DNA of 64,000 nt from Saprospiraceae bacterium (lineage in GTDB: Bacteria > Bacteroidota > Bacteroidia > Chitinophagales > Saprospiraceae). Position 1 is the stretch's first letter. Each line of letters begins with the position of its first letter. Shown here piece by piece: positions 24,822 to 34,300 of the stretch. The DNA is taken from assembly GCA_016714985.1 (NCBI GenBank), contig JADKBS010000001.1, positions 877,915-941,914 of the forward strand, given 5' to 3'. The notes under the pieces are model-generated. The model was not told the DNA's origin. It worked only from the letters and a program-made list of their open reading frames with translations, and did no database searches. The translations under genes were made by a program, and so were the position numbers.

Positions 24822-27800
24822 TTAATTTGGTAATGGGGCGATTGTATCACTTTTCTCTTGGGCAAAGCCAATGGCAATGGTTACTTCCGTGCCAATGATG
24901 TTCCCCTCCTTGTCTTTCAAGGTTTTTACCTCCACGTTACCACCGCTACCCAGCAGTTCCAGCCGTCGGCGGGTGATGGACATTCCAACCGATTTATGCG
25001 TTTTGGGCTGCCCAGTGCCCATGCCAGCATGGCCGTTGTCACGTACGACGACATTGAGGTATTCGCCCTGTGGCTGAAAGCATACTTCCACTTTCCCGCC
25101 GTTTTTTTTGCCAGTCATGCCGTGCAGCACGGCATTTTCGATATAAGGCTGTATGAGAAGGGGCGGTATCGTTATTTCAGTATCGCTCATGCCTTCGGCA
25201 ACTTTCACTTCGTATTCAAAGCGGTGGTTGAAACGGAGTTGCTCCAGCAACAGGTAGCCTTCCAACAGGCTCAGCTCTTCCTTCAAAGTCACTTTCCCAG
25301 TCACGGATGCATTGAGCACGCCCCGCACAAGTTGGGCAAAACTGCCGAGGTACTCAATGGCCTGCTCGCTTTCGTTTTGCAGGATGAAGTTTTGGATGGC
25401 GCCAAGGCAGTTGAAGATGAAGTGCGGGTTCATCTGCGCCTGTAGCGCCGAGCGTTCAAGTTCGATCATTTGGCGCTGCAGTTCGTGCTCCCGCTTCAAC
25501 TGCCGGGTGCGCAGTCTATAGATAAAGAACAGAGCCGCCCCAAAAGCAAGTATGGCCACGGACCTAGCCCACCAAGTTTGCCACCAGTTGGGCATTATGC
25601 GGATGCGAAGCCTTGTTTCGGCAGAGGTGACATTGCCCGGCAGCACACCCCTTACTTTCAGGGTGTAGGTGCCCGGCTGTAAACCGGAATAGCTGATGGA
25701 GTGCTTGTCTTCGGCAACATACCACTCCCCGTCAAGGCCCTCCAACTGGTATTGGAAAACGGCAAGTTCGGCATCCAAGGACGTTGGCATTGCGAATTCG
25801 AAGGAGAAGACGCTTTCAGTGGGATTTAGTACCAGTTCCTTTGTGGTACGCAGCTGTTTTTCAAAATATTTGGATTGGTTGAAAATCTTGAGGTCTGTCA
25901 AGACGACCCGTGGGGTGTCGGGCGTGGGAGGGATTGCAACGGCTCCCTCCTGTTTCAACCAGCAAAAGCCGTTGGGCTGCCCAACCACAACGCCAACACC
26001 CTTGACCACGGCCAACCCTTTGCCCATCAAATAAGCGTTGCGGAGGCCCGATGAGCGGCCGTAGATGGTCATTTTGTCATTTTCAGGATCCATGCTGGCC
26101 AACCCTTTGTCGGTATTGAGCCATAGCAGGCCAGCCACCGAATCAAGCCCAATGGCTGAAACCAACTGGCCATGCTGCCCATTCATTTTGTCGGACAGTT
26201 CCAAAACGTCGCCCTTTTTCCCACCAGGGCGATAGGACTGCACTCCGCCATTTTTAGTGGCAACCCAAATTCGGCCATCGCTGGAGCATTCCACTGCGAG
26301 CGCTTCATTGGAGGCCAGCCCATTTTGCGAGTTGTACAACTTGAACTTACGGGTGGTTGGATCAAAGTCAACCACGCCGCCGCTTTTCAGCGCAAACCAG
26401 ATATGCCCATTCGGGGCAAGCGACATGTCCAAAAGCGCCCACCATTTGTTGAAGGCGGGAGCATCCTTGGCGAAACTGGGTTGGTCCCTGAAGGATTCGA
26501 CTGCGAAATTGTTGGGATTGAGTTTGTAGAACCCATCATAGCTAGTGGCCACCCATATATTTCCCGCAGTGTCCTCCAGCAGGTCGTTCACCGTTTCTTC
26601 CAGCCCTCTTGCCGGCTGAAACTTTAGTATGGCAGCTTCAAAATGTAGCTTTCCCGGCCTTAAAACATAGAGCGAAGCCCCGCCCCCCAAGGTTTTTGCC
26701 GTGCCGGCCCAGGTATTGCCTTTTGTGTCGCAGAGCAGGGTTTTGAAAAAAGGGAAGGTGCCATCCGGCAATGGCGTGGCCCTTTGCACGAGGGTGTTCC
26801 GCTCGTCCGACCACTCGAAGCAACCGTTGTTTTCGGTGGCCACGAACAAGCTGCGCCTCGAAGGCGAATAGGCAATATCGGCCACCTCCGCCCGCTCCGA
26901 CCTGCCCCCACCGGCGGCGGCGGCCAGGCTGACATAGCGGAAAGTCGTTTGTTGCGGAGCAAAAACCCTAACGCCGCCTTGTCGGCCCAGCACCCAAAGG
27001 CGCTTCTGGAGGTCAACATAAAGGCCCTGGCACATCCGGTCGAGTTCGGGGCTTTCGCCGCTGAATTCATTTTTGAAGAAGTTGAACTTTCCGGTTTTTC
27101 TGTCGAACGTGCCAAAGCCATTGTCCTCGGTGCCGACCCACAGTTCATGCTCGTCCTTGAGGAGCAAGGACTGCACGACATTGCGGTTGTAATTGTTCGG
27201 TTGGTGGTAGGACGTGAGGTCGTAGGGGTAGATTTCCATCTTGGCCGAACGAGGGTCGAAGCTGGCAATGCCACCACTCCATGTGCCAATCCAGATGAGT
27301 CCTGCTTCGTCTTGAACGAGCCGCATGGCGGACACCCCTGTTTTGCCAGAAACACCACTTATGGGCCAGACCTCGAAGCGGTGCGTTTGCTTGTCAAAAC
27401 GGGCAAGCCCCCTGTTTGCGGCAGCTACCCATAAATAGCGAGGGTTTTGCCGGTCAGCAATGAGGTGGTTGACGGTATTGAACTGATAGGTGTCCGTTGA
27501 GTGCTCGTCGGTGGGGTAGCTGTGCCAGGCGATGTACTGCTGCTTTTTTTTGTCAAAACAGCCAAGCCCGTGGTTGTAGGAGCCAAGCCAAAGCAGGTCA
27601 CCATCCTGTACGATAGCGGTCAGTTCGCCTTTGAACTGGAGATTTTCGGGGTCTGTCTCCCATGCATCGAACTTGCCTGTAGCGGGGTCGAAGCGGTGTA
27701 GGCCGCCATTGAGCACAGCAAGCCAAAGCACACCGTCGGCGTCTTCGCAGATGCCCCTTACCGTGTTGTTGGCTAGGGAGTTGGGCCGATTTTTATCCTT

Positions 27801-28019
27801 GAAGAAATTGAGGAAATGTTGCCCATCGAAGCGGGAAAGGCCGCCCTCGCAGCCGAACCAAAGGAAGCCTTGACTGTCCTGCAAGGCGGTATGCACCCAA
27901 TTGTCGGCAAGGCCCTGCTCGGTGGTGAAGCGGGCGTAGCTGGAAGCCAGTGGCTGCGAAACAGCCCAAGAGCTGCCAAAGACGAGTACGAGCCAAAGTG
28001 GAAGCTTTGGTATGGGCAT
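24822..28019 (-). CDS. Propeller-type sensor histidine kinase (LytS-like kinase domain)
   Basis: 1065 residues from ATG 28019, which opens the signal peptide PKLPLWLVLVFGSSWAVSQP. The longer frame start at 28124 would lie upstream of the best promoter box (28101-28108). Fourteen or so two-component propeller repeats follow (GLADNWVHTALQDSQGFLWF, GICEDADGVLWLAVLNGGLH), then a Y_Y_Y domain (YSGLQPGTYTLKVRGVLPGN), one transmembrane helix (SVAILAFGAALFFIYRL), and a His-kinase domain with QAQMNPHFIFNCLGAIQNFI and PPLLIQPYIENAVLHGM. The periplasmic propeller senses an unknown ligand; phosphate passes to the LytTR regulator next door. Confidence 0.92.
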   Translation of the reverse strand: MPIPKLPLWLVLVFGSSWAVSQPLASSYARFTTEQGLADNWVHTALQDSQGFLWFGCEGGLSRFDGQHFLNFFKDKNRPNSLANNTVRGICEDADGVLWLAVLNGGLHRFDPATGKFDAWETDPENLQFKGELTAIVQDGDLLWLGSYNHGLGCFDKKKQQYIAWHSYPTDEHSTDTYQFNTVNHLIADRQNPRYLWVAAANRGLARFDKQTHRFEVWPISGVSGKTGVSAMRLVQDEAGLIWIGTWSGGIASFDPRSAKMEIYPYDLTSYHQPNNYNRNVVQSLLLKDEHELWVGTEDNGFGTFDRKTGKFNFFKNEFSGESPELDRMCQGLYVDLQKRLWVLGRQGGVRVFAPQQTTFRYVSLAAAAGGGRSERAEVADIAYSPSRRSLFVATENNGCFEWSDERNTLVQRATPLPDGTFPFFKTLLCDTKGNTWAGTAKTLGGGASLYVLRPGKLHFEAAILKFQPARGLEETVNDLLEDTAGNIWVATSYDGFYKLNPNNFAVESFRDQPSFAKDAPAFNKWWALLDMSLAPNGHIWFALKSGGVVDFDPTTRKFKLYNSQNGLASNEALAVECSSDGRIWVATKNGGVQSYRPGGKKGDVLELSDKMNGQHGQLVSAIGLDSVAGLLWLNTDKGLASMDPENDKMTIYGRSSGLRNAYLMGKGLAVVKGVGVVVGQPNGFCWLKQEGAVAIPPTPDTPRVVLTDLKIFNQSKYFEKQLRTTKELVLNPTESVFSFEFAMPTSLDAELAVFQYQLEGLDGEWYVAEDKHSISYSGLQPGTYTLKVRGVLPGNVTSAETRLRIRIMPNWWQTWWARSVAILAFGAALFFIYRLRTRQLKREHELQRQMIELERSALQAQMNPHFIFNCLGAIQNFILQNESEQAIEYLGSFAQLVRGVLNASVTGKVTLKEELSLLEGYLLLEQLRFNHRFEYEVKVAEGMSDTEITIPPLLIQPYIENAVLHGMTGKKNGGKVEVCFQPQGEYLNVVVRDNGHAGMGTGQPKTHKSVGMSITRRRLELLGSGGNVEVKTLKDKEGNIIGTEVTIAIGFAQEKSDTIAPLPN

Positions 28020-28100
28020 AAATGCAATAAAACTAAGGGAAAAATTCGGGGCAAGGAGGGATGGAAAGCCTTTGTTTGCCAAATGGCAACCTCCCCGAGC

Positions 28101-28108
28101 CAAAGATA
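28101..28108 (-). promoter_or_regulatory. -7 promoter box of the kinase/regulator operon
   Basis: CAAAGATA on the plus strand reads TATCTTTG on the minus strand. Transcription would begin around 28096, giving a ~77-nt leader to ATG 28019. Confidence 0.5.
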
Positions 28109-28129
28109 GAAGTTTAGGCGACATTCTGT

Positions 28130-28184
28130 ACCAAATTCAAAGCCGAACCCACCGAATAGTTTTGATAGTTGACCAAATTCAAAG
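28130..28184. promoter_or_regulatory. Pair of 13-bp direct repeats in the divergent promoter region
   Basis: ACCAAATTCAAAG occurs at 28130-28142 and 28172-28184, 42 bp (about four helical turns) apart, just upstream of the kinase promoter. It could be an operator, for example for the LytTR regulator, which binds direct repeats. This is inference from position. Confidence 0.4.
28157..28164 (+). promoter_or_regulatory. Possible -7 box for the gene at 28341
   Basis: TAGTTTTG fits TAnnTTTG on the plus strand. No clear -33 box. Confidence 0.3.
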
Positions 28185-28248
28185 TGTAGCTGCCTGTGGC
28201 ATCTTGTGGAAATAGATTTACGCAAATATTGAATCCCAAAAAACAGTT

Positions 28249-28279
28249 CCGCTATTGCAAAATAGCGGACGTTTTTTTT
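28249..28279 (+). terminator. Terminator-like hairpin inside the leader of the gene at 28341
   Basis: CCGCTATT-GCAA-AATAGCGG followed by ACG and eight T, a canonical intrinsic terminator on the plus strand. No plus-strand gene precedes it, so it would either attenuate the downstream gene or end a small RNA of about 110 nt. Confidence 0.6.
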
Positions 28280-28340
28280 CTGGCTAACGCCATTGTCTTT
28301 TAGGCACTGGCAATGTGCTTCCAGTAACAACTTTCCTACT

Positions 28341-28892
28341 ATGAAAAATCATATTGACCAAGTTAAGAAAAGGGTAGGGGCAGTAATAGCCATTGCTGCT
28401 ATTGTATTGCTTCAAGCAGGTGCGCAGGGCCAAAAAGCAATTGTCCATTTTAACCCACAAAGTGGACTGGTTGACGTCAACGGTGTCACGATGGATGGTG
28501 TCGCCACCTTTGATGTATTCAAGGAAAAACTTGGCTTGCCTTCCAATAAAATAGATTCCCGCAACGGCGAGACCGCCCTTTTTTTCGAAGAGCTGGGCAT
28601 CGTCTTTTACGTCCAAGAAAATATCGTGAAAGGGCTTGGCATCACCTTCAATACGGATGGGGACAAAAAATTTCCAGCCACCAGCCTGCATGGAACACTG
28701 ACGATTGGCGAGGTGGAGATAACGAAGGAGAGCACGCAGGATGTTTTCCGCAGCCTTACCGCACCAAGATTTACCTGCCCATTTGAGCTGATGTGTGCCT
28801 CGGAAAATAGGGAGGCAGCAACCAAGGCGCTGGTGGGGTTCAAGGACGGGGTGGTGACGCAAGTGAGCTTTTGGGTGAAGAATGAACAATGA
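28341..28892 (+). CDS. Exported protein of unknown function
   Basis: 183 residues from ATG 28341. The N-terminal segment VGAVIAIAAIVLLQAGAQGQ is a signal peptide. The mature part has repeated strands, e.g. LVDVNGVTMDGVATFDVFKE, TALFFEELGIVFYVQENIVK, LTIGEVEITKESTQDVF. I do not recognise the family. A frame start at 28293 adds 16 residues without a signal and is less likely. It lies upstream of the run of giant exported proteins. Confidence 0.7.
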   Translation: MKNHIDQVKKRVGAVIAIAAIVLLQAGAQGQKAIVHFNPQSGLVDVNGVTMDGVATFDVFKEKLGLPSNKIDSRNGETALFFEELGIVFYVQENIVKGLGITFNTDGDKKFPATSLHGTLTIGEVEITKESTQDVFRSLTAPRFTCPFELMCASENREAATKALVGFKDGVVTQVSFWVKNEQ

Positions 28893-28983
28893 TTTGAAAC
28901 GCAGCCTGCTTAAGGGCAGCCAAAGGCAACCCCATCGCACCAAATATTGAGCAACCCTGTATTTCACCTAAAAATGATGACCA

Positions 28984-31344
28984 ATGAAAAGGATTTTGTT
29001 TTTTTTGATGATTTGCCTTTCGGTGTTTTCGCACAAAGAAACCAATGCGCAGTGCGATAACCTCGCGCTGGCCTTTGACAACCTCAATCCCAATTTTGTC
29101 TCACTCAACCCAAGTCCCATAACAGGGGCAACAGATTTCACGATAGAGGCAACGTTCTATGCCAACAATCTAGGCACTGCCTGCTTAGGGGATTTTCGAC
29201 CGCTTCTTTCACTGCATAATCCCAATAACTCCCATAGCTTTGAACTGGGGATTTGCAATGGAGGGCAATTGCATTTTTTTTGGTTTAATGGTTCGCCCGC
29301 ATTTCCCTTGTCACCCATTCCCATTTCGAGCACCAACCTTACGGGAGCATGGCACCATGTGGCAGTTACCCGGACCGGAACATTTGTCAATTTTTATGTT
29401 GACGGTAACGCAGTTTTCTCAACAACCATGAGCACTGCTCCCTTCAGCTTCACAAATTTCCATGTGGGGCGTGGCGGTGGAGTCGTCTTGGGCCAAGGAT
29501 GGGATGGGCAGGCAGATGAAGTTCGCCTTTGGAGCACGGTGCGTACCCAAGCTCAAATCCAAGATTTCAAGGATTGCACCCTATCCGGCACCTCACCGAA
29601 TTTAATAGTCAACTGGACCTTCGACCAGACTGCACCGGGGCCGCTGAGTGTTTCTGGCGGCGGAAACAACAGTGCTTTAATTGGCATTGGCTTGGTGGTT
29701 ACGGACTTGAGCGGCAACGGTAATGACGGGACACTTAACAATTTTACACTGAATGGCACAACCAGTAATTTCGTCTGCAACCTCTGCCTACCGCTGTACG
29801 ACTTGAATATCTCCGATTTGGGAAGCCAGAGCATTTTCCTGGCGGCCATTTGCAGTGGCAATGGGGCGCATTTTTGCGTCACGCAGGGCGGGGCCAGCAT
29901 CAATATCCCTGGGGCAACAGTGATGTGGGAATACTCTGACATCGGTGGACCACCTTTTATTTCAGTCACTACTTCAGGCTTCGTTGGGTACTGCTTTGGG
30001 ATGCCGTCGCTCGACATAAGTGCGGAATGCCTCACCAGCCCCACCGGCTACGTGGACAGAACGTACCGGGCGAAAATCTCCAAAACCCTGACGGTGGGCA
30101 GCCTAACCCTGACCTGCACCTACTACACCACGGAGCGCACGCTGCGCATTTACTGTCCCGTCACGAATGCTTCCATTTCCATGGTGCCGCCGTTGCCCAC
30201 GCCGCCCATTGTTGCGCTTTGCGAAGGCACGAACTATTCCACGAATGTGTCCATTGGCTCGTTACATCCTTTCGTCCCTTTCGCTGTATCGCCATTTGGC
30301 GACTTGAGTATCCAGTGGTGCATTGATGGTCTTCCGGTGCTGCCCCTGACTGACATGCCGTCATTCCAGTACAATAATGCTCCGAATTTCCCCGACCTCT
30401 GCTTCGAGGCAAAACTCCAGAACGGCGTATGTCCCCTGTTCACCACCAAGACCTGCATTCCGGTGGACAAGGACCCGAAGTGCGGCACGATTGACGCAAC
30501 GCCTGACTTCCCAGTGCTGATGCACGACCCCAACGGTGGCCCGTTCGATTACCTGATTTGCCCCGGCAACGACGCCGAACTGACAATGGTGAACCCGTTC
30601 ATGGACTGCAATGCCGTCTGGCAGTACATGTTCCCCAACACGAACCCTATTTGGACTGACCTGAATGGCATTGGCAATTCCATCCAGAACACCAACGTGC
30701 TGCCGCAGGGGCCTGGGCAGCCCGTTTGGCCCGCTGGGGAAACCTGCATCCAGTACCGCATCGAGTGTCGTCCATTAAGCTACCCGTACTCGGACTGTGC
30801 GCCCTGCCACAGCAACATTGTACAGATATGCTTGAAAACCCCGAAAGCTGCCCCGGTCATCACGGCGGGCCAAAACCCTATCTGCAAAAGTGGAAGCCCG
30901 ACATCCACTACCATCTCGGTTTTGCCCTACGACGCCAACTGCACGTACAACTGGTACTGCAACGGAATTTTGGTCGGCAATGGGCCTTCCATCATCGCAA
31001 CCATGAAGGGCTGTTATTGGGTAGAGGTGTTCGACGGCTGCTTCAAGCAGGTGTCGCAGCCGCTGAACTTGGACGTTTGCGAGGTCGTGGCCGTCATACT
31101 GTGCCCAACGGACAACCCCTGTGCCTGCCCCGGCCAGCCCGTCACCCTCGATGGGTGCAGCTCTTGGGACTCCTGCAACCTGCCACTTACCAGCTATTCG
31201 TGGACTGGCACCGATGGGCAAAGCAGTTCAGGCTGCCTCTTCACGGATTTGCCCAACCTCAACGGCACCACCTATACCCTGACGGTGACGAATGCCATCG
31301 GCTGCACGGGGTCTGCTTCCCTGACCATTAACCCTTGCCAATAA
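28984..31344 (+). CDS. Secreted LamG-domain protein without a sorting domain
   Basis: 786 residues. Signal peptide MKRILFFLMICLSVFSHKET, ending near NAQ. Residues ~35-215 are a concanavalin A/LamG-like domain (ATDFTIEATFYANN, GAWHHVAVTRTGTFVNFYVD, GQADEVRLWSTVRTQAQIQD). The rest is Cys-rich with Ig-like blocks (VFDGCFKQVSQPLNLDVCEV, YTLTVTNAIGCTGSASLTIN). Unlike the following four proteins it ends without a T9SS C-terminal domain. Its stop is 42 nt before the next gene, so it probably shares a transcript with the 1659-residue protein and may work with it at the surface. Confidence 0.85.
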   Translation: MKRILFFLMICLSVFSHKETNAQCDNLALAFDNLNPNFVSLNPSPITGATDFTIEATFYANNLGTACLGDFRPLLSLHNPNNSHSFELGICNGGQLHFFWFNGSPAFPLSPIPISSTNLTGAWHHVAVTRTGTFVNFYVDGNAVFSTTMSTAPFSFTNFHVGRGGGVVLGQGWDGQADEVRLWSTVRTQAQIQDFKDCTLSGTSPNLIVNWTFDQTAPGPLSVSGGGNNSALIGIGLVVTDLSGNGNDGTLNNFTLNGTTSNFVCNLCLPLYDLNISDLGSQSIFLAAICSGNGAHFCVTQGGASINIPGATVMWEYSDIGGPPFISVTTSGFVGYCFGMPSLDISAECLTSPTGYVDRTYRAKISKTLTVGSLTLTCTYYTTERTLRIYCPVTNASISMVPPLPTPPIVALCEGTNYSTNVSIGSLHPFVPFAVSPFGDLSIQWCIDGLPVLPLTDMPSFQYNNAPNFPDLCFEAKLQNGVCPLFTTKTCIPVDKDPKCGTIDATPDFPVLMHDPNGGPFDYLICPGNDAELTMVNPFMDCNAVWQYMFPNTNPIWTDLNGIGNSIQNTNVLPQGPGQPVWPAGETCIQYRIECRPLSYPYSDCAPCHSNIVQICLKTPKAAPVITAGQNPICKSGSPTSTTISVLPYDANCTYNWYCNGILVGNGPSIIATMKGCYWVEVFDGCFKQVSQPLNLDVCEVVAVILCPTDNPCACPGQPVTLDGCSSWDSCNLPLTSYSWTGTDGQSSSGCLFTDLPNLNGTTYTLTVTNAIGCTGSASLTINPCQ

Positions 31345-31386
31345 GTGAGAAGGCAACTGCCATTTCCAAAATCAAAAATCCAACCA

Positions 31387-34300
31387 ATGAAAAAATTATT
31401 CCTCCTCATATTGCTCAGTTGGGCCGGCTGGTCGGAACTGAGAGCGCAGTGCCAGTGCGATTTTCAGGTTAAAATGGTGCAAGACCCCATTGACTCTTGC
31501 TGCTTCGACGTGCTGTTTTGCCACAACACGATTTTGCCAACTTGCAGCCTACCAGTTCAATATGGGCCACTGACCATTTACACCAATGGAAACCCCTTTG
31601 CCACTGGCGACATTGCGACGGTGACCAGTGCCAATACCTCGGTAGTCACGGCCACGCTACAAAGCATCCATCAGGCTGTTTTTTCAACCAATTTTGTATC
31701 GCTGAATATTGGCTGTTCCACCCAGTTCAACCTCGGCAGGATTTGCCTGAGCAGCGCCCCCAGCGGTTTCGTCAATTTCTCGGCGGTGATGGGCCAGCCC
31801 GGCAACCCCTGCGACATCCCGCTCACCACCTCACAGTTCATGGTGCCCGCATGTTCAAACCCCGTTTTGTTTGAAAAAATTTATGGCGATGCCGAGGAGA
31901 ACCGCCCGACGGCGGTGAAGGCATTTGGGGATGGGATTTATGTTTCCGGCTACCGGGTTGTGGGTGGAACGGAGTATGCAACTTTCACGAAATTTGACTT
32001 GGCGACCGGGGCGTTGATGTGGGAAAAGCAGCTTTCAACACCGAGCCGGGCACTAGATTTTGAATATGACCCAATTGCGGATGAATTTTTATTGATTGGT
32101 TGGTCATCGCCTTTTCCCGCCGCAAACAACCGCTCTTTTTTAATTAGGATGGACGACCAGGGCGTTCATGTATTCTCAAAATTCTACGACCAATTGGGCA
32201 GGGAGTCCTTTAACAGGATAGTTCGACACCCCAATCCGACCAATCCTAATTTTCCATTTTATATCTTGGGGAGGAAAAACCCGGCGAATTTTCAATTCCA
32301 GTTCAATGATGAGGTAGTTCTCTTCAATTTGGACAATTCCGGGAGTTTCAATTGGCTTAGGGAGTACCCTTACACGACCAACCCCACCGACGATGAGTTC
32401 TCCCTCGGCTTGGTGCCCTATACCAATGGCGACCTAATATTAACAGGTACAACTGTGAGCAATGACGGGGCATTAGTCAAGATAAATGGGACTACTGGGG
32501 CTGCAAACCTTTATCGGTTTACCAACCAAGCATTGGATATTTACGATGCCATCTTGCATCCTTGCGACGGGAGGTTAATCATCGTTGGGGAGGATTGGGC
32601 GACCCACCAAGCATTCGTGGCGGTACTGATGGAAGCAGCACCCCCAGCCCCTTGTGGGTTCAATACCCCGCCAGGCAATTCCAGTTTGGAGTTCATGGAT
32701 ATTGTCAATTTCAAAGACATCTGGATTGATAGGCTTGGGGATATATATGTGATTGGTGAAAACAAAAGTACAGGCCAATTACCTTATCAGGTAGTACATA
32801 AATTGAATTATAACTGTCATGCGGGGGCGTCGGTTTTAACAGCCGCTTGGGCTAAGTATTTGTACGACCCATTGTATCCGGAAATTGATTTTGACAACGG
32901 CAACATCTCCGTCACCCCTGCACATGACCGTATTTTCTATGCGGACGCCCGCTTGAAAAACCCATCCTTTTTTGGAACCTGGGATATGCTGGTTGGGGCA
33001 TACGATCTCAACCTAACATCAGGCTGCGAGATAGGGTTTCCAGTTAATACAATGGTCCTTCCTTTGACATCTTCTTGCATCCCACTTACACCCAATACAA
33101 TCACTACTGAGCCTCCCTATATTTCCCCTATATGTGAGGATTTGGACTACTGCTGCACCAACTTCTGCTCCTCCTCCCCCTGCACAGCGGATTTTACTTG
33201 GACGCTTGGTAATTGTTTCGACGTACAACTCACTGCAAGCAGCAGCAGTTGCTTTGTCGGAACCTATACTTATGATTGGGATTTCAACGGCGACAGTGTG
33301 CCCGATGTAACGAGCAACAACCCAGTTTTAAATTATAATTTTTGTGGCGGTGGGTTATTCAATATATGCGTGACAGTGACGGACCCTTTCGGCTGTGCGG
33401 CAACGATATGCAAGCCAGTAAATGTGAACAACTGCAACGGCTGTGGTGTAATAGTATCCTCAAATATTTTCTGCGCAACGGTAGATGACGACACTTACCA
33501 ATTGCATATAGTGGCAGCTCCTACCCATCCCGGCCTGACCAACTGTTCTTTTGTACTTACCAATATTAGCCCTGCCGTAACCATAGTGGCTGGCCCGATA
33601 TATACCCCTGTTGGCGGCAGCTCTCCAAACGTTAACATAGACGTTATTTTCACGTTGACTGGAAAATTGCCCGCTTCCCTCAATTTTACGGTGGATATGA
33701 CTTGCACTTGTCCAACGGGTGTAGGCAGCTTCACTTGCCCGATTTCCGGCTCATCTCCTATGGTTTGCTGCAAAACAATATTGGTGGACGACCAGATAGT
33801 CTGCAAAGATGACCCTGTGCTGAACGTACCCATTCTGCCCGATTGGGGTACGCCACTTTGTATCACCCAAGTGACCTGGTACGTGCAGCCCAAGCCCGCC
33901 AATGGCATTTGCCCCACACAAGCTACGGGCGGCACGATTTATCAGGACAATATCACCAACGTGCTCGAACCGCTGCACCTGTACCCGCAGAGCATGACGG
34001 GCGATGTGTGCGTGTACGCCGTCGTCCATACGACCGATGGGCCTTGCACCCTACTGACGACCAATGTTGCCTGCATCCGGCTTTGTGCGCCAACGACTTG
34101 CACCGTAGCTGGCTACGACTACTGCTACACCGGGACTTGCATCACGCCTGGGCCGCTGATGCCTGTTTTTAACTCCCCCCCCAATGCTTGCATTTCGACG
34201 GTAGAATGGTGCGACCCCAGTGGCATAGTGGTTTCCAATTCATTGACCTACAATCCCACAGAATGCCTTTCCATGTCCAACCCACTGGTGGACTGCTATG

